Shown: positions 48,045 to 63,606, counted from the stretch's first letter. The stretch is DNA of 64,000 nucleotides from Lingula anatina (GCF_001039355.2 NW_019774436.1:221339-285338); one strand, 5' to 3'. Notes: generated by a model from the sequence alone, not told the origin. Numbers and translations: made by a program.

Positions 48045-51000
48045 CAGCAGGATGAAACTTTCACTGGCTTTACTCTAAATGCATGAAAGTCTTGAATGGC
48101 AGCATATATATATTGAGCATTTTTGAGTTTGAATTATGAATTAATGGTTGCATAATAAAAAGAAGAATATTGATGATGATTTCAGTAATGTTTGTCAGTT
48201 TGGGTTTTTTTTTCAGTGCAACAAACTATTCAAACAACATATGAATTATGGGTTGTTTTTTTCTTATTTCTGAAAAGATATGTTTCAATCAAACTAATGT
48301 TATGATTCATACCGAATGCCACTCACTGCTTTCTATTAATTGGTCATGCTTCAAACGTGGTTAAAATGAAGGAACTACACGTAATGTCTGTAAACTGATA
48401 TTTTTCACCGTTTCAGGTGTAAATTAATTTACTATCCTGTAACCGTCAACCTATTATACCCTTAGCTTGCAGATTCTTATCTACAATTAACATTGCACGT
48501 ATATCTGATCTAAAAAGTTGAAAGACAAATTGGATTTTGAGAAGAAGTAATTAAATCAAGTATAATGGAATGCCAATCCAAATGAAATTAAGAAGTTCCC
48601 AACTCTTCTATCACAGAATTAATGGATATTTTTTATACAGAATATTATATGCAAAAACCCACCTAGCTAAGCTATGTTATTGATAAATCTAGCAGTTAGA
48701 TTAGTTGCTGTTATTGGCTAAACAAATTTTTGTAAAGGTCAGTGTGACCTTGACCTTCGACCAACTTACTTCAAAAGCAATAGGGATCATCTATATGTGC
48801 ATGATGAATGTCCTGACCAAATATAAGGACTGTACATGAAATTGTTATCTATTTATTGTTTGTACAAGGTTTGGTTATGGAATGCATGGCCAGGCAAGCA
48901 ATGTCTAAGTGCCAATAAACCCAGCTTCTTTGAAAGGAGGCATATTTCAATGTAAACCCTTGGCAAAATGAAAAGCTTTCGGCAATGACTTTGCAAGAAA
49001 AATTTTATTGCTGCTAATTTGCAGTCATATTGCAGCAAATTTGCTTCAAATTTACAAGAGGAATTGAAGTTTGCAGCACTATTGCAGCAAATTTGCAGCA
49101 GGCCTTCTGCCTATCAGGGTAAAGCAGCTGAGAACACATTTCAAAGTGACTGTAGAAGACTTTATAGTGCCAGCCTTAATTATCATGTATATTCATCTTA
49201 AAATATAATATAAAATTAAGGTGTCATCAGTGAGCCAAATTCGATAATGTCAACTTGCATGTAAAATTGTCATCTGAGATCTTATATCCATCCACCAGCA
49301 AAAAACTTAATCATTCAATATATTTATATACTAACTTGATTTGTTTCTATATTTAGCATGTCCAAAAGGTATATGTTGTGTACCCTGGCTACACAGCAGC
49401 ATGTAACAGTTGACATATTCACATAATTGTCAAACGCAGCTAAGTACTCCTGTATGCATATGTCATACATATCTGACAATTATCCAGGTTTTATGTGAAT
49501 ATGTTTTATGAAATTTGATTTATGATAGCTCTTTGAAATTTGAGGACTAGATCTATTAGTTGGAATGTGGTTATTTTACATCCTTTGTATTAAATTCCAT
49601 CAATAAATCTGCACTCGTTATTTGTTTTGCTACATTACAGTAGAATAAATATGTATTTTTTTCTATTCATGGGTAACCATTATATTCCATTCATAATTGA
49701 GAGAACAGATAATGAAAAAATTAAGATTGTAGTATGATGCAAAAAATACTAGGAAAATGATGTACATCAAGTGTTAGTGACTCAACGTACAAGAAATTAT
49801 GCAAGAATTTCTTCCCCCTACTCTCAAGGTACCTTTAACTTGATGTTAAATGAGGCTTGATCAGGTCAACCCAAGTTTCAGAACCCCATACGGTTTCCAA
49901 TCAACAAAGATGAACTCTTTCCAATACACTATTATTAAATTAATCAAGATCAGTTGGCGCATGTAAGAACAGTTGCTGCACAAAAAAACATAGTCAAGAC
50001 CAACAAATAAAATTGTAAAGAAAAGAAAACAGTCTAAATTTGACAAATATATTTTGCATGGTACCACAATGATGCAGACTACCAATTTGGTCAGTTTGCA
50101 TGTGTCTGCCCACAATCCAAAGACAAGAGTTATCATAGACATGCGTTACAGAGCCTTAAGAGCAGTGGCAGCTCATTTAATCCAAACTGCCATTGAAGTT
50201 TCAGTAGCTTGATTGCATTATTTTATGCTGCAACCTCCAGACAGTTGACCAATCTGACTGAATTCTGTTTTACAGCATGTTGAACTGTAAAACTATGACT
50301 GCATGGTATATGGATGAAAAGTCATTTGAAAGGAGTCAAGGGTTGTTAATGGATTTGGAAAACCGTACGTGTTCTATGATTAGGAATTTAGGATGATTAA
50401 CAAGCAACATAATTACATTTTGATACTAAATTGATAAGTTTTTCAACATAAGCAAATTTCACGTACACAGAATATAAAACAGGTGGTAACTATCTGTAAC
50501 ATATCCTTTGTTCCATTCGTTGCCTGTATTGGCTGATATGTATTTGTGTGTATTATGCCGACTGACCATGTATAGGCACTAGCAATTAATGCCTTCTGTA
50601 GTTTGAGAAATGCTAATTGTCTGACGGAGAAAAAAATTGGAGGATTTGTTCAAAGCCAAATTGTTAATCATTAGGCTCTGTAATTAGCTTGTCCATCTCT
50701 TTTTTCATTTTGACAGTAAACCCATTCCAATAAGACCTGTTGCGTTGCATTGTATTGTCCACAATTGATATTTGCCAAGAAGATAACAGCCACACTAAAG
50801 GTACATGTAACTTCTATCCATGGCTGACAACTTGCCAATGACCTCTCCAATATCCAAGGACAAGGGTGGGAAAGTGTCAACAATAAACATTTATATTCAC
50901 TAGAGTATGTACAACAAGCAAGTGGGCGGGCACCATGATAGAACCAGCTGCAATGAAATTGGTTCAAACATTCACCATACATCTACACAACAAGATTACA

Positions 51001-54000
51001 AAGAAACAATAGGGTCTCTGCAAATTAGTTTTTCCTGTTGGGTGGTGTGATGAATTGGAAACAGTCTGATCAGGATCACTGTGCTGCATAAAAGAAAGTG
51101 TCCTTGACCAGGCCTCAGTCGTGCCATAAATTTTTTCAACGTAAACCCCCCTCAACATCTAATTGATTGCATTTTTTCCCCAAAATACATGATAGATTGT
51201 GTGTCTAGATTTCTGAAAGGCTTTTCATAATATTTCTGACATATGTGTGACATCCCCATAAACTCCCAGTAATCATGTCTGAACAGATATATACAGTAGA
51301 TGATGAAGCAGATGGAAGCACAGTAGGTTGATTGCCATACTTTAATGCAGCAACTTTTTTGAGAACAATGACAAACCACCCAGAACATATTTCTGCCCAC
51401 TTTTACATGGTGAGAAAGCTGTCAGTGATGATTTTCAAAATATTATTTGCAAATATTAATAAAAAAAATATTTAAAAAGCTAGAAAAAATTTAGAAAAAA
51501 AACCTTTAAAACATGAATTTATTAGTTTTAATTGAAAGATGATAGGGGTAGGTTTGTCCACTTTATGAGGTTATATGGGTGTGCCATAGTACAGCCTGAG
51601 GGTCATAAAAAGCAATTTTTGAAGACAAGGAAATTAACTAAAATGGATTTTCATATTCATGAAGTATTAAAAATATAAAGGTGAAGTCAAATTACCTGTA
51701 AAAATTGCATAAAGCTGCTTTCATCCTCAGTTTTGCCTGAGTAAATTTAAAAGCGACCATAGGGAGCAATAGACCATTATTTCCTTCATGTCTCCAGCAG
51801 TACACACTGTTACTGCATGCTAGGACCCACCAGGGAGGGTATAGCCCTAGCCTCATGTAACCAGAGGAAAATACACTTGAAGTCAACCAATGCCAATTAC
51901 TTACTAAATTAGCAAAATATATTCACCTTTTCAAAGAAATAGTCAACTCTCCAGGTTGTGCTTATACTATTATTCTTATATATTGAACCTAGCTACTATA
52001 TTGTTCTCAACAACATATTTTGTTATTGAGAAAAAAGTCATTGGCATTGTCAAAGTGGGTTGCATTAATCTAGTATGCAAAAAAAGCTCTTAGAAACTAA
52101 GATCAGTCTCCTCCCAAATAATGAAAATGTGGTCAATATAGAGGTCACTGCTGGCACCAGAAGTCACTCTTATCTTCTGAAACCCTGATGACTTCATGCT
52201 TAAGGTGCAGGCCTTGAAATCTAATTATAAGATAACATCATCATGGCATTGACCGAACTCAAGCATGGCAATATTTTGTGTGGTGGTGTTTTAAGGTACC
52301 ATACGTAGCTGGAAACAAGTTCAGTGCACACTTCTAATGATGGACATAAAAGGTTCCTCAAACAATAATATTGAGCAAAAATGTTCATAAGCTGGGTAGT
52401 TGGAGCTTAGATGAGAATTATTCTACAGAATGAATTTGAGAGAAATCCATACACATTCTCAAGGCTGCATTTGGATATTGTTGCACAGAGTGAAGTTGTA
52501 GAAACAAATGAATACCTATAAAAGTTTTGAAATTATGAGGGAGATTTAAAAGAATATGGTATATTCTCAAGCATGCATTATATCATGATTATGATTAATC
52601 ATAGCAGTCACAAGTTTTGAATGTCTTATGTGATGAAAAATGAAAAGATGAAAAGATAATTAGTCCAATATTAACTAATGCAGTCTCCTGACTTAATGAC
52701 TAAATGAAGAAACTAATCAATGAATTAATAAGTGAATGAATTGTTGAAGACGAGTCACTTATCAAGTTTTTCTTATATACTCAATAACACTCACAACAAA
52801 AAGTTAGTTTATATGTTAAGATCTTTACTACATGAAGCCTCATCTAACTAAACCAAAAGACTTTTTTTTTTCATTTAGACCTTTCAAAGAAGATGTTATC
52901 AGTATCTCTGAAATGCCAGCCAAAGAAGGTAGTCACCTTTATCCTGAGTAAAATGTATGAAGTTGGAACCTGTTTGTCATTTTTTAAAAATCCTTTGCCA
53001 AAAATGCATTTGTAAGGAATTTGCAATGGTGGCCTTTCTGTATAAAATGCTGAATATCTGAATAACAGTCAGCTGTGCACAAATTCCATATGGTTTTGTC
53101 TACCTTTCTCTCTCTTCCATAACCGTGTTTTCTTTTTCCCTATCTTAATAGTATATCAACCTTATAAATCAAGATTTTGAATGTGTTTTATGTGTTTACC
53201 AAAAATTGCATCTCACCTTTTACTTTATAAATTCTGATTTATCCATCTAGAGCTAGTACTAAAATCTGCAACTAATGTAACCTTGACAATTTCATTTTTT
53301 TATCTTCTGAGAAAAGAATCACTTATTAAAATACATATAAAACATTTTTGCACTTAATTTGAAATGTAATATACTGCATTTCTTTGAAACCTGGTACAAA
53401 CTCAACTTTATAAAAAAAAGACATAATTAAATTAAATAAAATGTTCACAATTCCCTGAAAAATGTTATAACAATATTCCTCTGATAGTTCTTCCTCTAAA
53501 ATAGACTGCTTTCTTTGAGTTAGCAAAAAAATAAAATAATAATAATAATAATAAGATTACTTAAAGACTTTGTAAATATGATAAAACTTATAAAAACCTC
53601 CACAATCTCACTAAAGATCCTTGCAGGGAGTTGTCATGTGGTCTAGCTACATGTACCCGTGTGACATCTCTTTGCTAAGGGTGAACGACTCAACCAATGC
53701 CAAATGGATTTCAGGCAAAAAAAAGAAACATAATAAGCACTACTTACCCTGATGTACGTAAGCCGTCTGTATCTTACTTCTGGACCAGGCAATTCACATG
53801 ATATATCACTATGTTCTAGGACTCCAAGCAGCGTCTCCCTGGAGTAGGGATGGAAAACACTACATCAGAAATGGCTGTAGTTCCATTATCTCAGTGACCC
53901 CACATGGGAGCCTAATAAACATGCATTATTTATAGACAGGTTTTAACTACTGTTCAGATCCACAGTGCTGAACAAATGCAGCTAGACAACGGGGGATGCT

Positions 54001-57000
54001 GAAGCTTAAGTGGAAGCTTTCTAGAGATTTCAGATTGCAATGGAGAAGACAGGGGTGGGAAATGTGTATTTAAGTGTAACGAGGCTGCAACCTCAGTTGC
54101 CATGTTAATCTATACAATTCCAGTCACATGGTCTGAAGGAATTACACCAACCACGCAAGCACAAATGCATGTTACACACTACAGTGCATATGTTGCATCT
54201 TATCAGGATATTTTCTTCACAGTCTTTTGCCAGACTCCCTTTTCACAAAGATTTCTGTTTCTTTTTATGGCTTTATGCTAACTTCCCGTACGTTTTTATA
54301 ATTGCAGGGGCTAATAGTATGAATAACAATTGGTTCTTTAATTCTCCCCAACTGCTGACTACAAAATTTCTCATTATGTGTTTTAAGATGGGAATTTATA
54401 AAGATCAATACACCAGTTTATTAGATCACAACTGTAGTCCATGTTAAAAAATATCATATACAGACACTTTGTATACCCAACAACACAGCAGTTTGGTTCT
54501 TGAAAACCAATATTCCTTGTGGTATTGCCTTGACAACAAGTGCATTTCGGAGCACTCAGCACCAATAATCATCGGAAAGACACCACTTTCAAAGTTCTTC
54601 CTGATGGATATTTTGCTTATCACTTCTCCAAATGGGATACGCAGAAGAGTACTCAATACACCATTGAGACCAAATGTTTTTAGTCAGAAATAGATCAGGT
54701 TCACACCTCTGATATAGACTTATAGAGTCCTTGGGGTAAAGGTAGGCCAGCTGATCTTATCCCCTAGCCACTACATACATGTGACAACATAGGGACCAAA
54801 TTTCAGATATCTACCATGGATTTTTTTCTCTCTGTTCTCTCTGCCACAATCTTTGCATTTTTTCCTTAATTGAATTTCTTTATTTCATTTTTCTCTATGA
54901 ACTCAGTTTTCTGATACAGAGGAGAATGGAAAGTTGAACAAATATGCATATCTGTCATTTACACAAATTTCACACTAACGACTTCAAACGAAGTGTCGAT
55001 GTGCATTGATTACATCCAGCTGTGTCAAGCAACCTCATTTGGTACACACTTCTGCCATGATTTTCAGAAAAGGGTGTGGGATAGGTGCCAAATCAGAGAG
55101 AAAACACTGAGAATGAGAGAGGGGTTTTGATGACAATTCGCACCATTTGTAAGATGACTTTGTTGACAGAGTGCTCCCTTACTATTGGTGTGGGAGATTA
55201 TGGTGTCAGGGATCGTGGTATCGTTCCCTACACCTAAGATATACCTGAGGCCATTATAAAAATCATGATACACAAGCTATCAGTGTTTTCTCCTCACAAA
55301 GCATGCAGAATGCAGAGATAGGGTAAAGACCTGGTCATGGTAGTAGTGGTAACTGTGAATAATTCCTAACACCACAAATGTAGCAGCTTGGGTTATATCC
55401 TCCCTAGTGAGGAAAGATCGATATAGGGTTTGAACAGAGCCACGCAGGCCAGGTGTAAATTGTACAGCTGTGTGATTGGGCTTTAAACTCGGCCTTTACC
55501 CTTCACTTTCAGTTAGCTTGGGGTTTTGGGGAGGGGGGGCATATACATCCACTAGTAACAGAGAATAGCAGGTGTCTTGAACACAGAAATAGCAGCAGGA
55601 TCCATGTGTAGCAATGTAAGTGTTTCAATGTCTTTCAGTCATATATTGATCGAGAAGAGGGCTTACTGCATTAACTTGTCAGATGCCTTTAACTTGATGA
55701 CAATGTAAAGGTGTGTACATATGTAAGGGAATAAATGTGCACATTTTAAACTGACACTGTTACTTATTTTTGTATGCCATTTTTTAAAAATAAAAACTTA
55801 ACAAAAATTTATATCTACATCCTTAATATCAGCATACAAAAAATGTGCTTTTAAAATGAACTTAAGTTCCTCATTGATGGAGAAAAAAATCATGCATACC
55901 GTAAAAGCTAGGATGACATTTTAGTGTATGTATAATTTGTGTATTGTTTCACCTAACTTGATTGTGAAACCAGTGACATTTTGTTGATTTGTCTCCTGCT
56001 GACACAGTAGGGACTCCCTGCATTACACTGATTTATGCTATTTGCACACTGCATGGGTTAGCTATAGGAGCAAGGGCAATTGGTCTTGTGAAGTGGGAGA
56101 TTTAAGCTCATTGTAAGTGCTCACTAGAGATACAAGGTCGATTGTGAACAATTAGTTTCACTGTTTTCAATGTTTGATAGATATGCAGTAATCAGTATAT
56201 TAGATCAAACTCGACAATGATTCAGTTACTTGAAATGATAAATAGTGAAGAGTCAAAAGATGAATGGTTCTAATGTTAGGTACTGCATGTTCATCAAAGT
56301 GTATGCTTGTCCTCCAATTTTGACTATGACATAAAAATGAATTAATAAAAAAATAAATTATATTACATAAGGGTGACAGATGAAGACAGTTTTGCTGTCT
56401 ACACTTAATGTACTCTCTCTTTCCAGACATCTACCTTAAATGAAAGTAAGAAAATATTGTCAATCTTCATCCTGGGTCTATCATCAAGCTACCAAAAATT
56501 TTTGAAACCAAAATCTCTAAAATAGTGGCCTATATCACAGGACAAAAATTTGACCACAAACAAATGCACAAACTCACACATGAGCAAAACAATATACTTG
56601 CAATTTTTTTTGCTATTAATAATAAGAAAAAGAAAAAGAAAAGAAACTCATGAGAACAAAAGCAATAACTGAACTGCCGACCTTGCAAATGTATCTCAGT
56701 GTGTGCCAAGCTTGAAAATAATTGGAAAACCATTACTGAGGTTCATCAAAAATTCATGAATGCTTGTATAATGCTCACCAACTTGGAAGTTAAAGGAATC
56801 GCAATTGTAAGAAAAATTACATTTCTATGATCACATTTTACCAGCAAATAACATTTGGTCTTAGATTGCAAAAAAATTAACAGTAGGTTTGGTTATTCAT
56901 AGCACCCTGATATCTGTCAATTTAGTTTCTATAGGCAAAAAATGTTGTTTTTCTTTTTAATAGACCCAGTGTTGCCAACTATACATATATGTGCATTCTA

Positions 57001-58229
57001 TGCATTAATTTGGACAGAGTTCTATAGTTTACAGGTGTTATTTTAGTGTTAAGAATATCTTGGGCAATATATCAGATTTTGCACATGTCATGTACATGTA
57101 TGTTCGCAATGCTACAGGTACTAGAGGTGGTAACAGTACAGGGTCAACAACATTATAATCCTGAAAATGAGGCATTCATCAAATATTCTATCATATTGAA
57201 ATTTTGACAAAATAACACTGGAAAACATTGAATTGAGACTCTTAAATAATTAGAATAAACTTACATGTAAGGTTTACAACTCTGCAGGTGTTGTGACTAC
57301 AATTTTGACGAGAACAATTCTTTTTTTTGAAAAGCATGTATACTATGTTTCAGTTTATGTCGATCTGTCTGTCTGTTCTGTCCAATCATCAGCATGTCTG
57401 CCAGTCTGATTAAACGTTTGTCTGTCTGTTCTTCTGTCTGTCTTGTTCTAATGTTAAGACCACATAAAACCTGTTAAACTTTCTGTACTATAAAAAAGGA
57501 TAAAAAAAATATAAGCTTACCTTATTTTTGACAGCACATCCAGTGGGCTCTACATGCACTACTGAAACCATTTGGAACATGAATGCATAACAAAGCAATT
57601 ATACATAATTATGCAGCAACTCCATCAGATATTTGCTTTAAGAAGTCCAACACCATAATAATCAATCCATCAACCATGTACAGTTACCGATAATGTTATA
57701 TATTCAATGATGCCTGGAAAGTAACATCCAGTTACTATCAGGTCTGTACACTGTAACAGAATAATGGTTCCATTAAAAAATAACAAGGAGGCATTAATCT
57801 TGTTATCTAATTATTTTCATAAGCGGAGCTAATTAAAGGCATTTAATATTAATGTTACAAAAAACAATCATTATTTCTTCATAATTTAGACAGCTGAAAC
57901 AAAAGGATGAATGCAACCCTGTAATAGGTAGTCCCCTTGAGATTTGTTGCTTAGGTGGTTCTTTGGCAAAATCAAGTTAAATTATCAAAAGCATTTTTAA
58001 CAAGGCAGCAATGCTATCTAATGAACAGACATAAGGCAGAAAAATACACAAAATAGTTTTTTTTTGTCACTTCTAAAGCAATATTACATTTTGCTAATGT
58101 GAGCATCACCCAATTTAATTTATTTGGCAAAGGTAACATGGACATTTTAAAAAAATGTATATAAAATTGGGCTTCAGGACCACGAAAATTCATTTCCACA
58201 CCTTGAAAATGACATATGAAATATGGACA

Positions 58230-58232
<3 letters not shown>
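48045..58232. other. 10 kb without a recognisable gene
   Basis: I found no exon supported by splice sites and homology. Two minus-strand donor-like sites stand out, after 53748 (AGGGTAAGT) and after 57521 (AAGGTAAGC). They could end non-coding first exons of the CUB gene. Short repeats such as GCAGCAAATTTGC near 49020-49110 occur. Confidence 0.4.

Positions 58233-58274
<42 letters not shown>
58233..58274. repeat. (CA)n microsatellite
   Basis: Uninterrupted CA for 42 bases, followed by poly-A. Confidence 0.97.
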
Positions 58275-58278
<4 letters not shown>

Positions 58279-58299
58279 AAAAAATATATGATTCTACAA

Positions 58300-59050
58300 A
58301 AAAAGGATCTTATCACTGACAGGCTGTTTTTCCAACTAAAGCTGTATTTCTGTCCTAGGAATCATTCTTGTAAGTTTGAGGATAGCTCATGGAAGGTGAA
58401 AGTTTTATCTTGCCAAAATATGAAAATGAACATTTCACATTCAATAATAATAATAATTATAATAGTTATAATAATAATATTAATAATACAATCAATCATG
58501 CTGGTTTTCAAGCTTAGCCTGTAATATTCTTTAGTCCTAGAAGTTTAAAGACAATAGGTCAACTGGTTTTCCACTTTATGTGTTATATGTGTTGCACATA
58601 TGCTGAAAAAAAAAAAAACAAAAACATTTGGAAATTATGTCCAATCAATTTGATTTTTAAACTGGACCTGTATTTCACTGATATTCATCAGTCCTGCATG
58701 TTTTAAGTTAATTTTGACAGTTTACCTACCACTTACTGTGTTACCTGTATTGTATATATGCTGGAAAAAAGTTTTTAAAAAAGGCTTAACTTTTGGAAAA
58801 AATGGTGAGATCAAGCTGATATTCAAACTTGACCTGCATTTGACTAATATTCATCATTTCTGTATTTTTGAAAACAAAAGGTCTAACAGTCTTCCACTTA
58901 GTGTGTTGTCTCTGAAAGTGCATGGTACCAACGATAGACACAGGTGACAGTAATGCATCAAATGTGCGATGTAACCAAATGAGGTTTCTATATGTAATAA
59001 TTATTGTGAAACATAGATCAGACAGACAGACAGACAGACAGAAAGGCAGA
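58300..59050. mobile_element. tandem array of about 157-bp units
   Basis: Three or four diverged units share (C/G)TG(A/G)TTTT.AA, (A/G)ACCTG(C/T)ATTT, CTGATATTCATCA and a TTTTCCACTTA.TGTGTT stretch, starting near 58490, 58640 and 58803. The array ends in ACGATAGACACAGGTGACAG and (CAGA)n at 59020-59042. The plan (CA run, AAT run, tandem units, GACAGACACAGGTGACAG block) parallels 9690-10600. Confidence 0.55.
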
Positions 59051-59599
59051 CGGGCAGACACACAATCACTGGCAATAATGGCTCATCCATTTCTAAATAC
59101 TGAAAAAAATTCAAAAACATATCTTAAAATACATTGTTGTATTTCGTGTGTGATATAAAATCGTGGAGACTAATAAAATGACATGCTGTCAGACTGTGGC
59201 ATACAATGCTTAATGCCATACACTAATTGACTCAAAAGACAGATTGGTCTGTGGGGAATATTGAAGCCTTTGATCAATGTGAATTAAATCAAATTTGTCA
59301 TCTATGAAATAGTGAAACAAAGCATTTTATCCATTACAGTCAAAACCAAAAAATAATTGCATCATATGAGCAATCTGTAATGTACTGAGCTAAAAAAGGA
59401 GAATGCATGAACAGATAAATGGCTTAATTTTAGGGAAGCACAAATTCTAATGGGATCTATTTCAGTTATTCCGTTTCCTCAATGCAAAATAGAATAATGT
59501 GCAACAGCTTGGACAGAAACTATGGTCTGGATTTCTTAAAAGCCTCTTGCGTTTGGACCATGAAAAACTTTGTGAAGGGGCATGCACTAGCTAGGTTGC

Positions 59600-59770
59600 A
59601 CTATATATGTACATTATAATATCTATTCTACATGTTACTGTCTAAATACACAGCTATAATACACCATATATGTACATGAATATCTGTTCCACACCTTATT
59701 GTCCAAATACACAGATATGACACACCATATATATGTACATGAATATCTGTTCCAGATGTTATTGTCAAAA
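59600..59770. repeat. 62-bp tandem repeat, about 2.5 copies
   Basis: TTACTGTCTAAATACACAG at 59635 and TTATTGTCCAAATACACAG at 59697, each followed by CACCATATAT and GTACATGAATATCTGTTCCA, with a third start at 59759. Confidence 0.85.
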
Positions 59771-59873
59771 CACACAACAATATGTAAGAAATTAGACAAA
59801 TTCAACAATGGTCGACTTTCACAATCCATTGTGACAACACAATTATAGAAGCACATTACAAGATAACTATGTT

Positions 59874-60157
59874 AAAGGGACAGTTGATGTTATTTTTTCT
59901 AAAGGAAATCCATAAAACATATTATTCGGTATCGTATCAAAGTCTAAAAGATACAGTTTCTTACTCCGTGGATTTGAATATGAAAAGATTGCATGTAACT
60001 GTTACCTTGGTTTAAGCTTGAGTCCTTTGATGTGTTTTTGCCTTTTTTTTTTGTTCCCCAACATTTAACCACCACCCTCCCAAATTCCCCTGTTCAGAGG
60101 GAAAATCTGTTCCCCCCCCCCCCCCACCCCCAAGTAAGATGCATGCACTGTCCCTTT
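59874..60157. mobile_element. possible MITE with AAAGGGACAGT ends
   Basis: AAAGGGACAGT at 59874 and its inverse ACTGTCCCTTT at 60147-60157 frame 284 bp. The inside is C-rich near the right end (poly-C 60113-60126). No clear target duplication; a chance pair is possible but 11 of 11 bases match. Confidence 0.55.
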
Positions 60158-63100
60158 GTCAACACAAACTGGTACTGTATATACTTTACACAATATGTAT
60201 TAAAATGTCTGCTGATTCAATTTATTAACAATGAATCCTACAACATCACAGTTTGAAACAACCATTATCATGTAACATGTTACACATTTACAACATTTAA
60301 ACAAAAAAATATTATAATGGTGTCAACAGTTTGGTCTTAATTTTAAAAAACAATACCCATAGTTTAGAGTCTTGGATCAAAATTAATATATAAAGCAACA
60401 AACAGAACAGAACTTTATTATCAATGTTATTACCTCAGATTCTAAATACTGTGGAAAAATAACAGAGCACACCAACCTTGCACTTCATATGCTCCAGTCT
60501 AAAAGCTTCCAGTGGTTTGTGTTGATTGAAAATAGATTCTGAAGATATTCATGGTAATGTTCTATTAATGAATTTCTGATTGCACTTTTCCTGTCAGCTA
60601 TGAGGTAGAAACAATTTGCCCTAGAGTAAAAATAGCAAAGAGGTTTCTAGCAGACAACAAAATATCTTGCGTCTCAACTTTCTTCTGCTGTTTGATCTAT
60701 ATGCTATTTTAACACTAAATTGTCAAAAATCCTACTTCTAAATGAACCAAAGAAAATGTAGCCATGATGATTTTACATTATGGTCTTCACTCAAAGATCT
60801 ATAAAGAGTTCATAATAAGTTCAATTATAGAAACGATGTTTCAGGTAAATACGGCAAACTAATTAGGGAATAAAAGACCTACAGTTAAAAATGAATACTA
60901 TGAGTTAACTCTTTTAAATTGCATTCATATAAATGTAGAAAGAAAAAAGGACTGACAAAGACTCAAATGTGATTGGTTGTACTCACAATATTCTCTGCAG
61001 CAATCAGGTTGTCTTCTCTATCACAACCAACAAGAAGGGAGACTGAAACAAAAAGTTTTCTTTTGAACCTTCTGGAACATAGCAGCAAAAGTTGGCAGCT
61101 TCCTTAAAATCCAGTCCTTGAACATAATAGCACCCAAGACACATTAAAAAAGGAAAATAATTGCAACATGCAGTCAACTGCAATGAACATGCCATCATAG
61201 ACATTCTGTAGGTTGATCCAAAATTGACTTCCTGTGATAGATCCAAAAAAGTAGATCAGTAGTGACTTTGCTACTCTATCTCTCTCTCATTTTAAGTAAA
61301 AGCATGTCAGCTGGAGTAAAAATGATGTGGTGGATTTACAGACTGTTTTTTATGTCTTCTGGAAGCCAGTTAAACTTCTAGGAAGATGCCATTCTCTGGA
61401 AGAAAGGAAGGATTTTTTCTAGAAAGATGCTATTTGTTTGCTTAAAAAGAATTGAAATTGATTTGAACAATGATCTTTTGTAGACTATCAGCCCCAGTGG
61501 ATGGATGTGTCTCTGTGAGAATGGCTTCATAAATGCTCTGAAGCTCAATTGTGAGGACATTAAGATGCATTGAATTGATCAATTTCTTCGAGGTAGCATT
61601 CAGACATGATAAAGATATTGGAAGTTCATGGTTACTTCTTTCACTTAATATGAGATCATTTGTGAGTCAGCCAGCAAAATATTACGTACAACAGAGCATA
61701 TTATTTAATGTCGACAAGTTAATACATATCTTATTTTAATAATCAGCTTTAAAGATAACCATTGCCAAAACTTCCCCCCATATTTTTGACTAAATGAAAA
61801 AGAAAATAAATCATTGTAAGTAATGTAGTATATTACACATCAAAGCTTAGGTACATAATATGGAAGCATTATTTAAGAAAAACATTGTTTTCGATGTAAT
61901 TGTGCTGTTTTCAAACCTCTCTTAAACCCCAATTTTTTGTCACAAACTTCTGAATTCTAGAATTACAACTGACCTTTTGCCAAGTGTGCCTATCCTCCTA
62001 GATAAGATCATGTCCATTGTTTTGGATGTTCCTTTACTTGCTCTCCTCACAGTTGAAATGTACCAGGTTTATATGCAAAAGTCAGCAAGAAACAACAGCA
62101 TACACATTTCTCAAAACCATATCAAAAATAGTCTGTCATATTACTAATTACTAGAATTGGTCTTTACAATTAGATCAGCCGGTTTCTTAAGCCAATTACA
62201 AATTCAAGCTCACATTTGCTGTCTAGCTGATTTACTTTCTTCTCCGATATTACCCTTGTCATAAACTAATCTAAGCTTCTGACATAAAATCCAAGTCTAA
62301 ATGTCAGACAACTGTCAAAGCAATGAGACATCAAATCTTCTTTGCTGCTTCATGACTCAAAATTCTGATTAGAACTAGCACTAATGGGATATCACGTTGT
62401 GGCCTACACGGGCATTTCCATTGGCAGTCTTTTCTATTGAAGCAACTCACTGGTATTCCAGAAACAACACTATGCCAGACTAATAAAACAACTAAATACC
62501 CTTCTAGAACAAATAAATAACATTAAGTTCCATAAGAACATCTACAGATTTTCAATTTATCCAAACCAATAAAAAGGCAAAGCCAGGTCAGACAAATGAA
62601 TACTGAATGTAGCAGAGATAAAGTCCAATATAACAGCGAATAATCGTCCAATTTACAATCTATCAATATCAATGAAGTGGCAAAACTAGGATCAATGAAG
62701 GACTTTCTATATGGCTAGTACATGTATTACCAAATTTGATATATTTTTGACAGTCTATTACATGTACAGCATTTGGGTTTGCCTATTTCAGGGCAGCTTG
62801 ACCAAAGTTTCATTCTGTCATACGAACTTTAATGCCTGAATGCCTAATAGTGTGTGTTCACTGTTCACACAAGGACCAAATGAGACCGAACATTGGCTCA
62901 TTATAGTGAGGTTCATAAATCTCTCATAATCTCTTAATTCTTCTCTGATGGCCAATTCACTCAGATGAATGCATGTCAAATAAAGTGTATACTCAATTTT
63001 GGGTTAAGTATTTCCTGTGTCTGATCAAAACTATAGATTTTACACATATAAAGCAATGCTGACAACACATTCATTTTTGTACAGTCAGCTTGATAGGTCT

Positions 63101-63328
63101 TTATAATCTGGTAATTATGTGCGTATTATAACCAACAAAAGAGAAATGTTCTTCCTCTTCCAATCAGACTTGAAGGATATTACCTAATTTTGTTCCAATC
63201 TATATAAAATGAACAGAACTGTTCCAAACAACTGCCACATTGCATGAAATAAGAATTTTTCTCTGGCAGCTGAAAACCTAGCTTAATTGCCACTGCAAAG
63301 AAGGGAAATGATGGTGTTTAATAGCTAA
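60158..63328. other. no gene seen
   Basis: AT-rich; one minus-strand donor-like site (ATTGTGAGT, exon end 60987). No recognisable domain or RNA. Confidence 0.4.
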
Positions 63329-63606
63329 CAATGGCAGATTAAAGGGGGGGTGTCAGGGGGATCCCCCCCCCTCAGCTTCTGAAAAAAATCATACCAATGG
63401 TCACCTCTTGACACAAGAATTTTGACTGGCTGAATCACAGTTCTAAAAACATACAAAATGGCACCGTTTGCCCTCTTAAATACCAAAATTTTTCGGGCCT
63501 TCATCAGGCCCTGAACACCATGCACCATGCCATTGGGGGGGGGGGGGGGCATGGGGGGGGATCGTGTTATTCCCCCCCCCTTCAAATTATCCTGGATCTG
63601 CCCCTG
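63329..63606. mobile_element. CAG...CTG MITE (GGCGGATTTAGG family), copy B
   Basis: Diverged copy of 28131-28377. It ends CCTGGATCTGCCCCTG, with GCTAA / TCTAA flanks (four of five bases equal). Poly-G and poly-C runs inside (63535-63579) are expanded. Confidence 0.75.
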
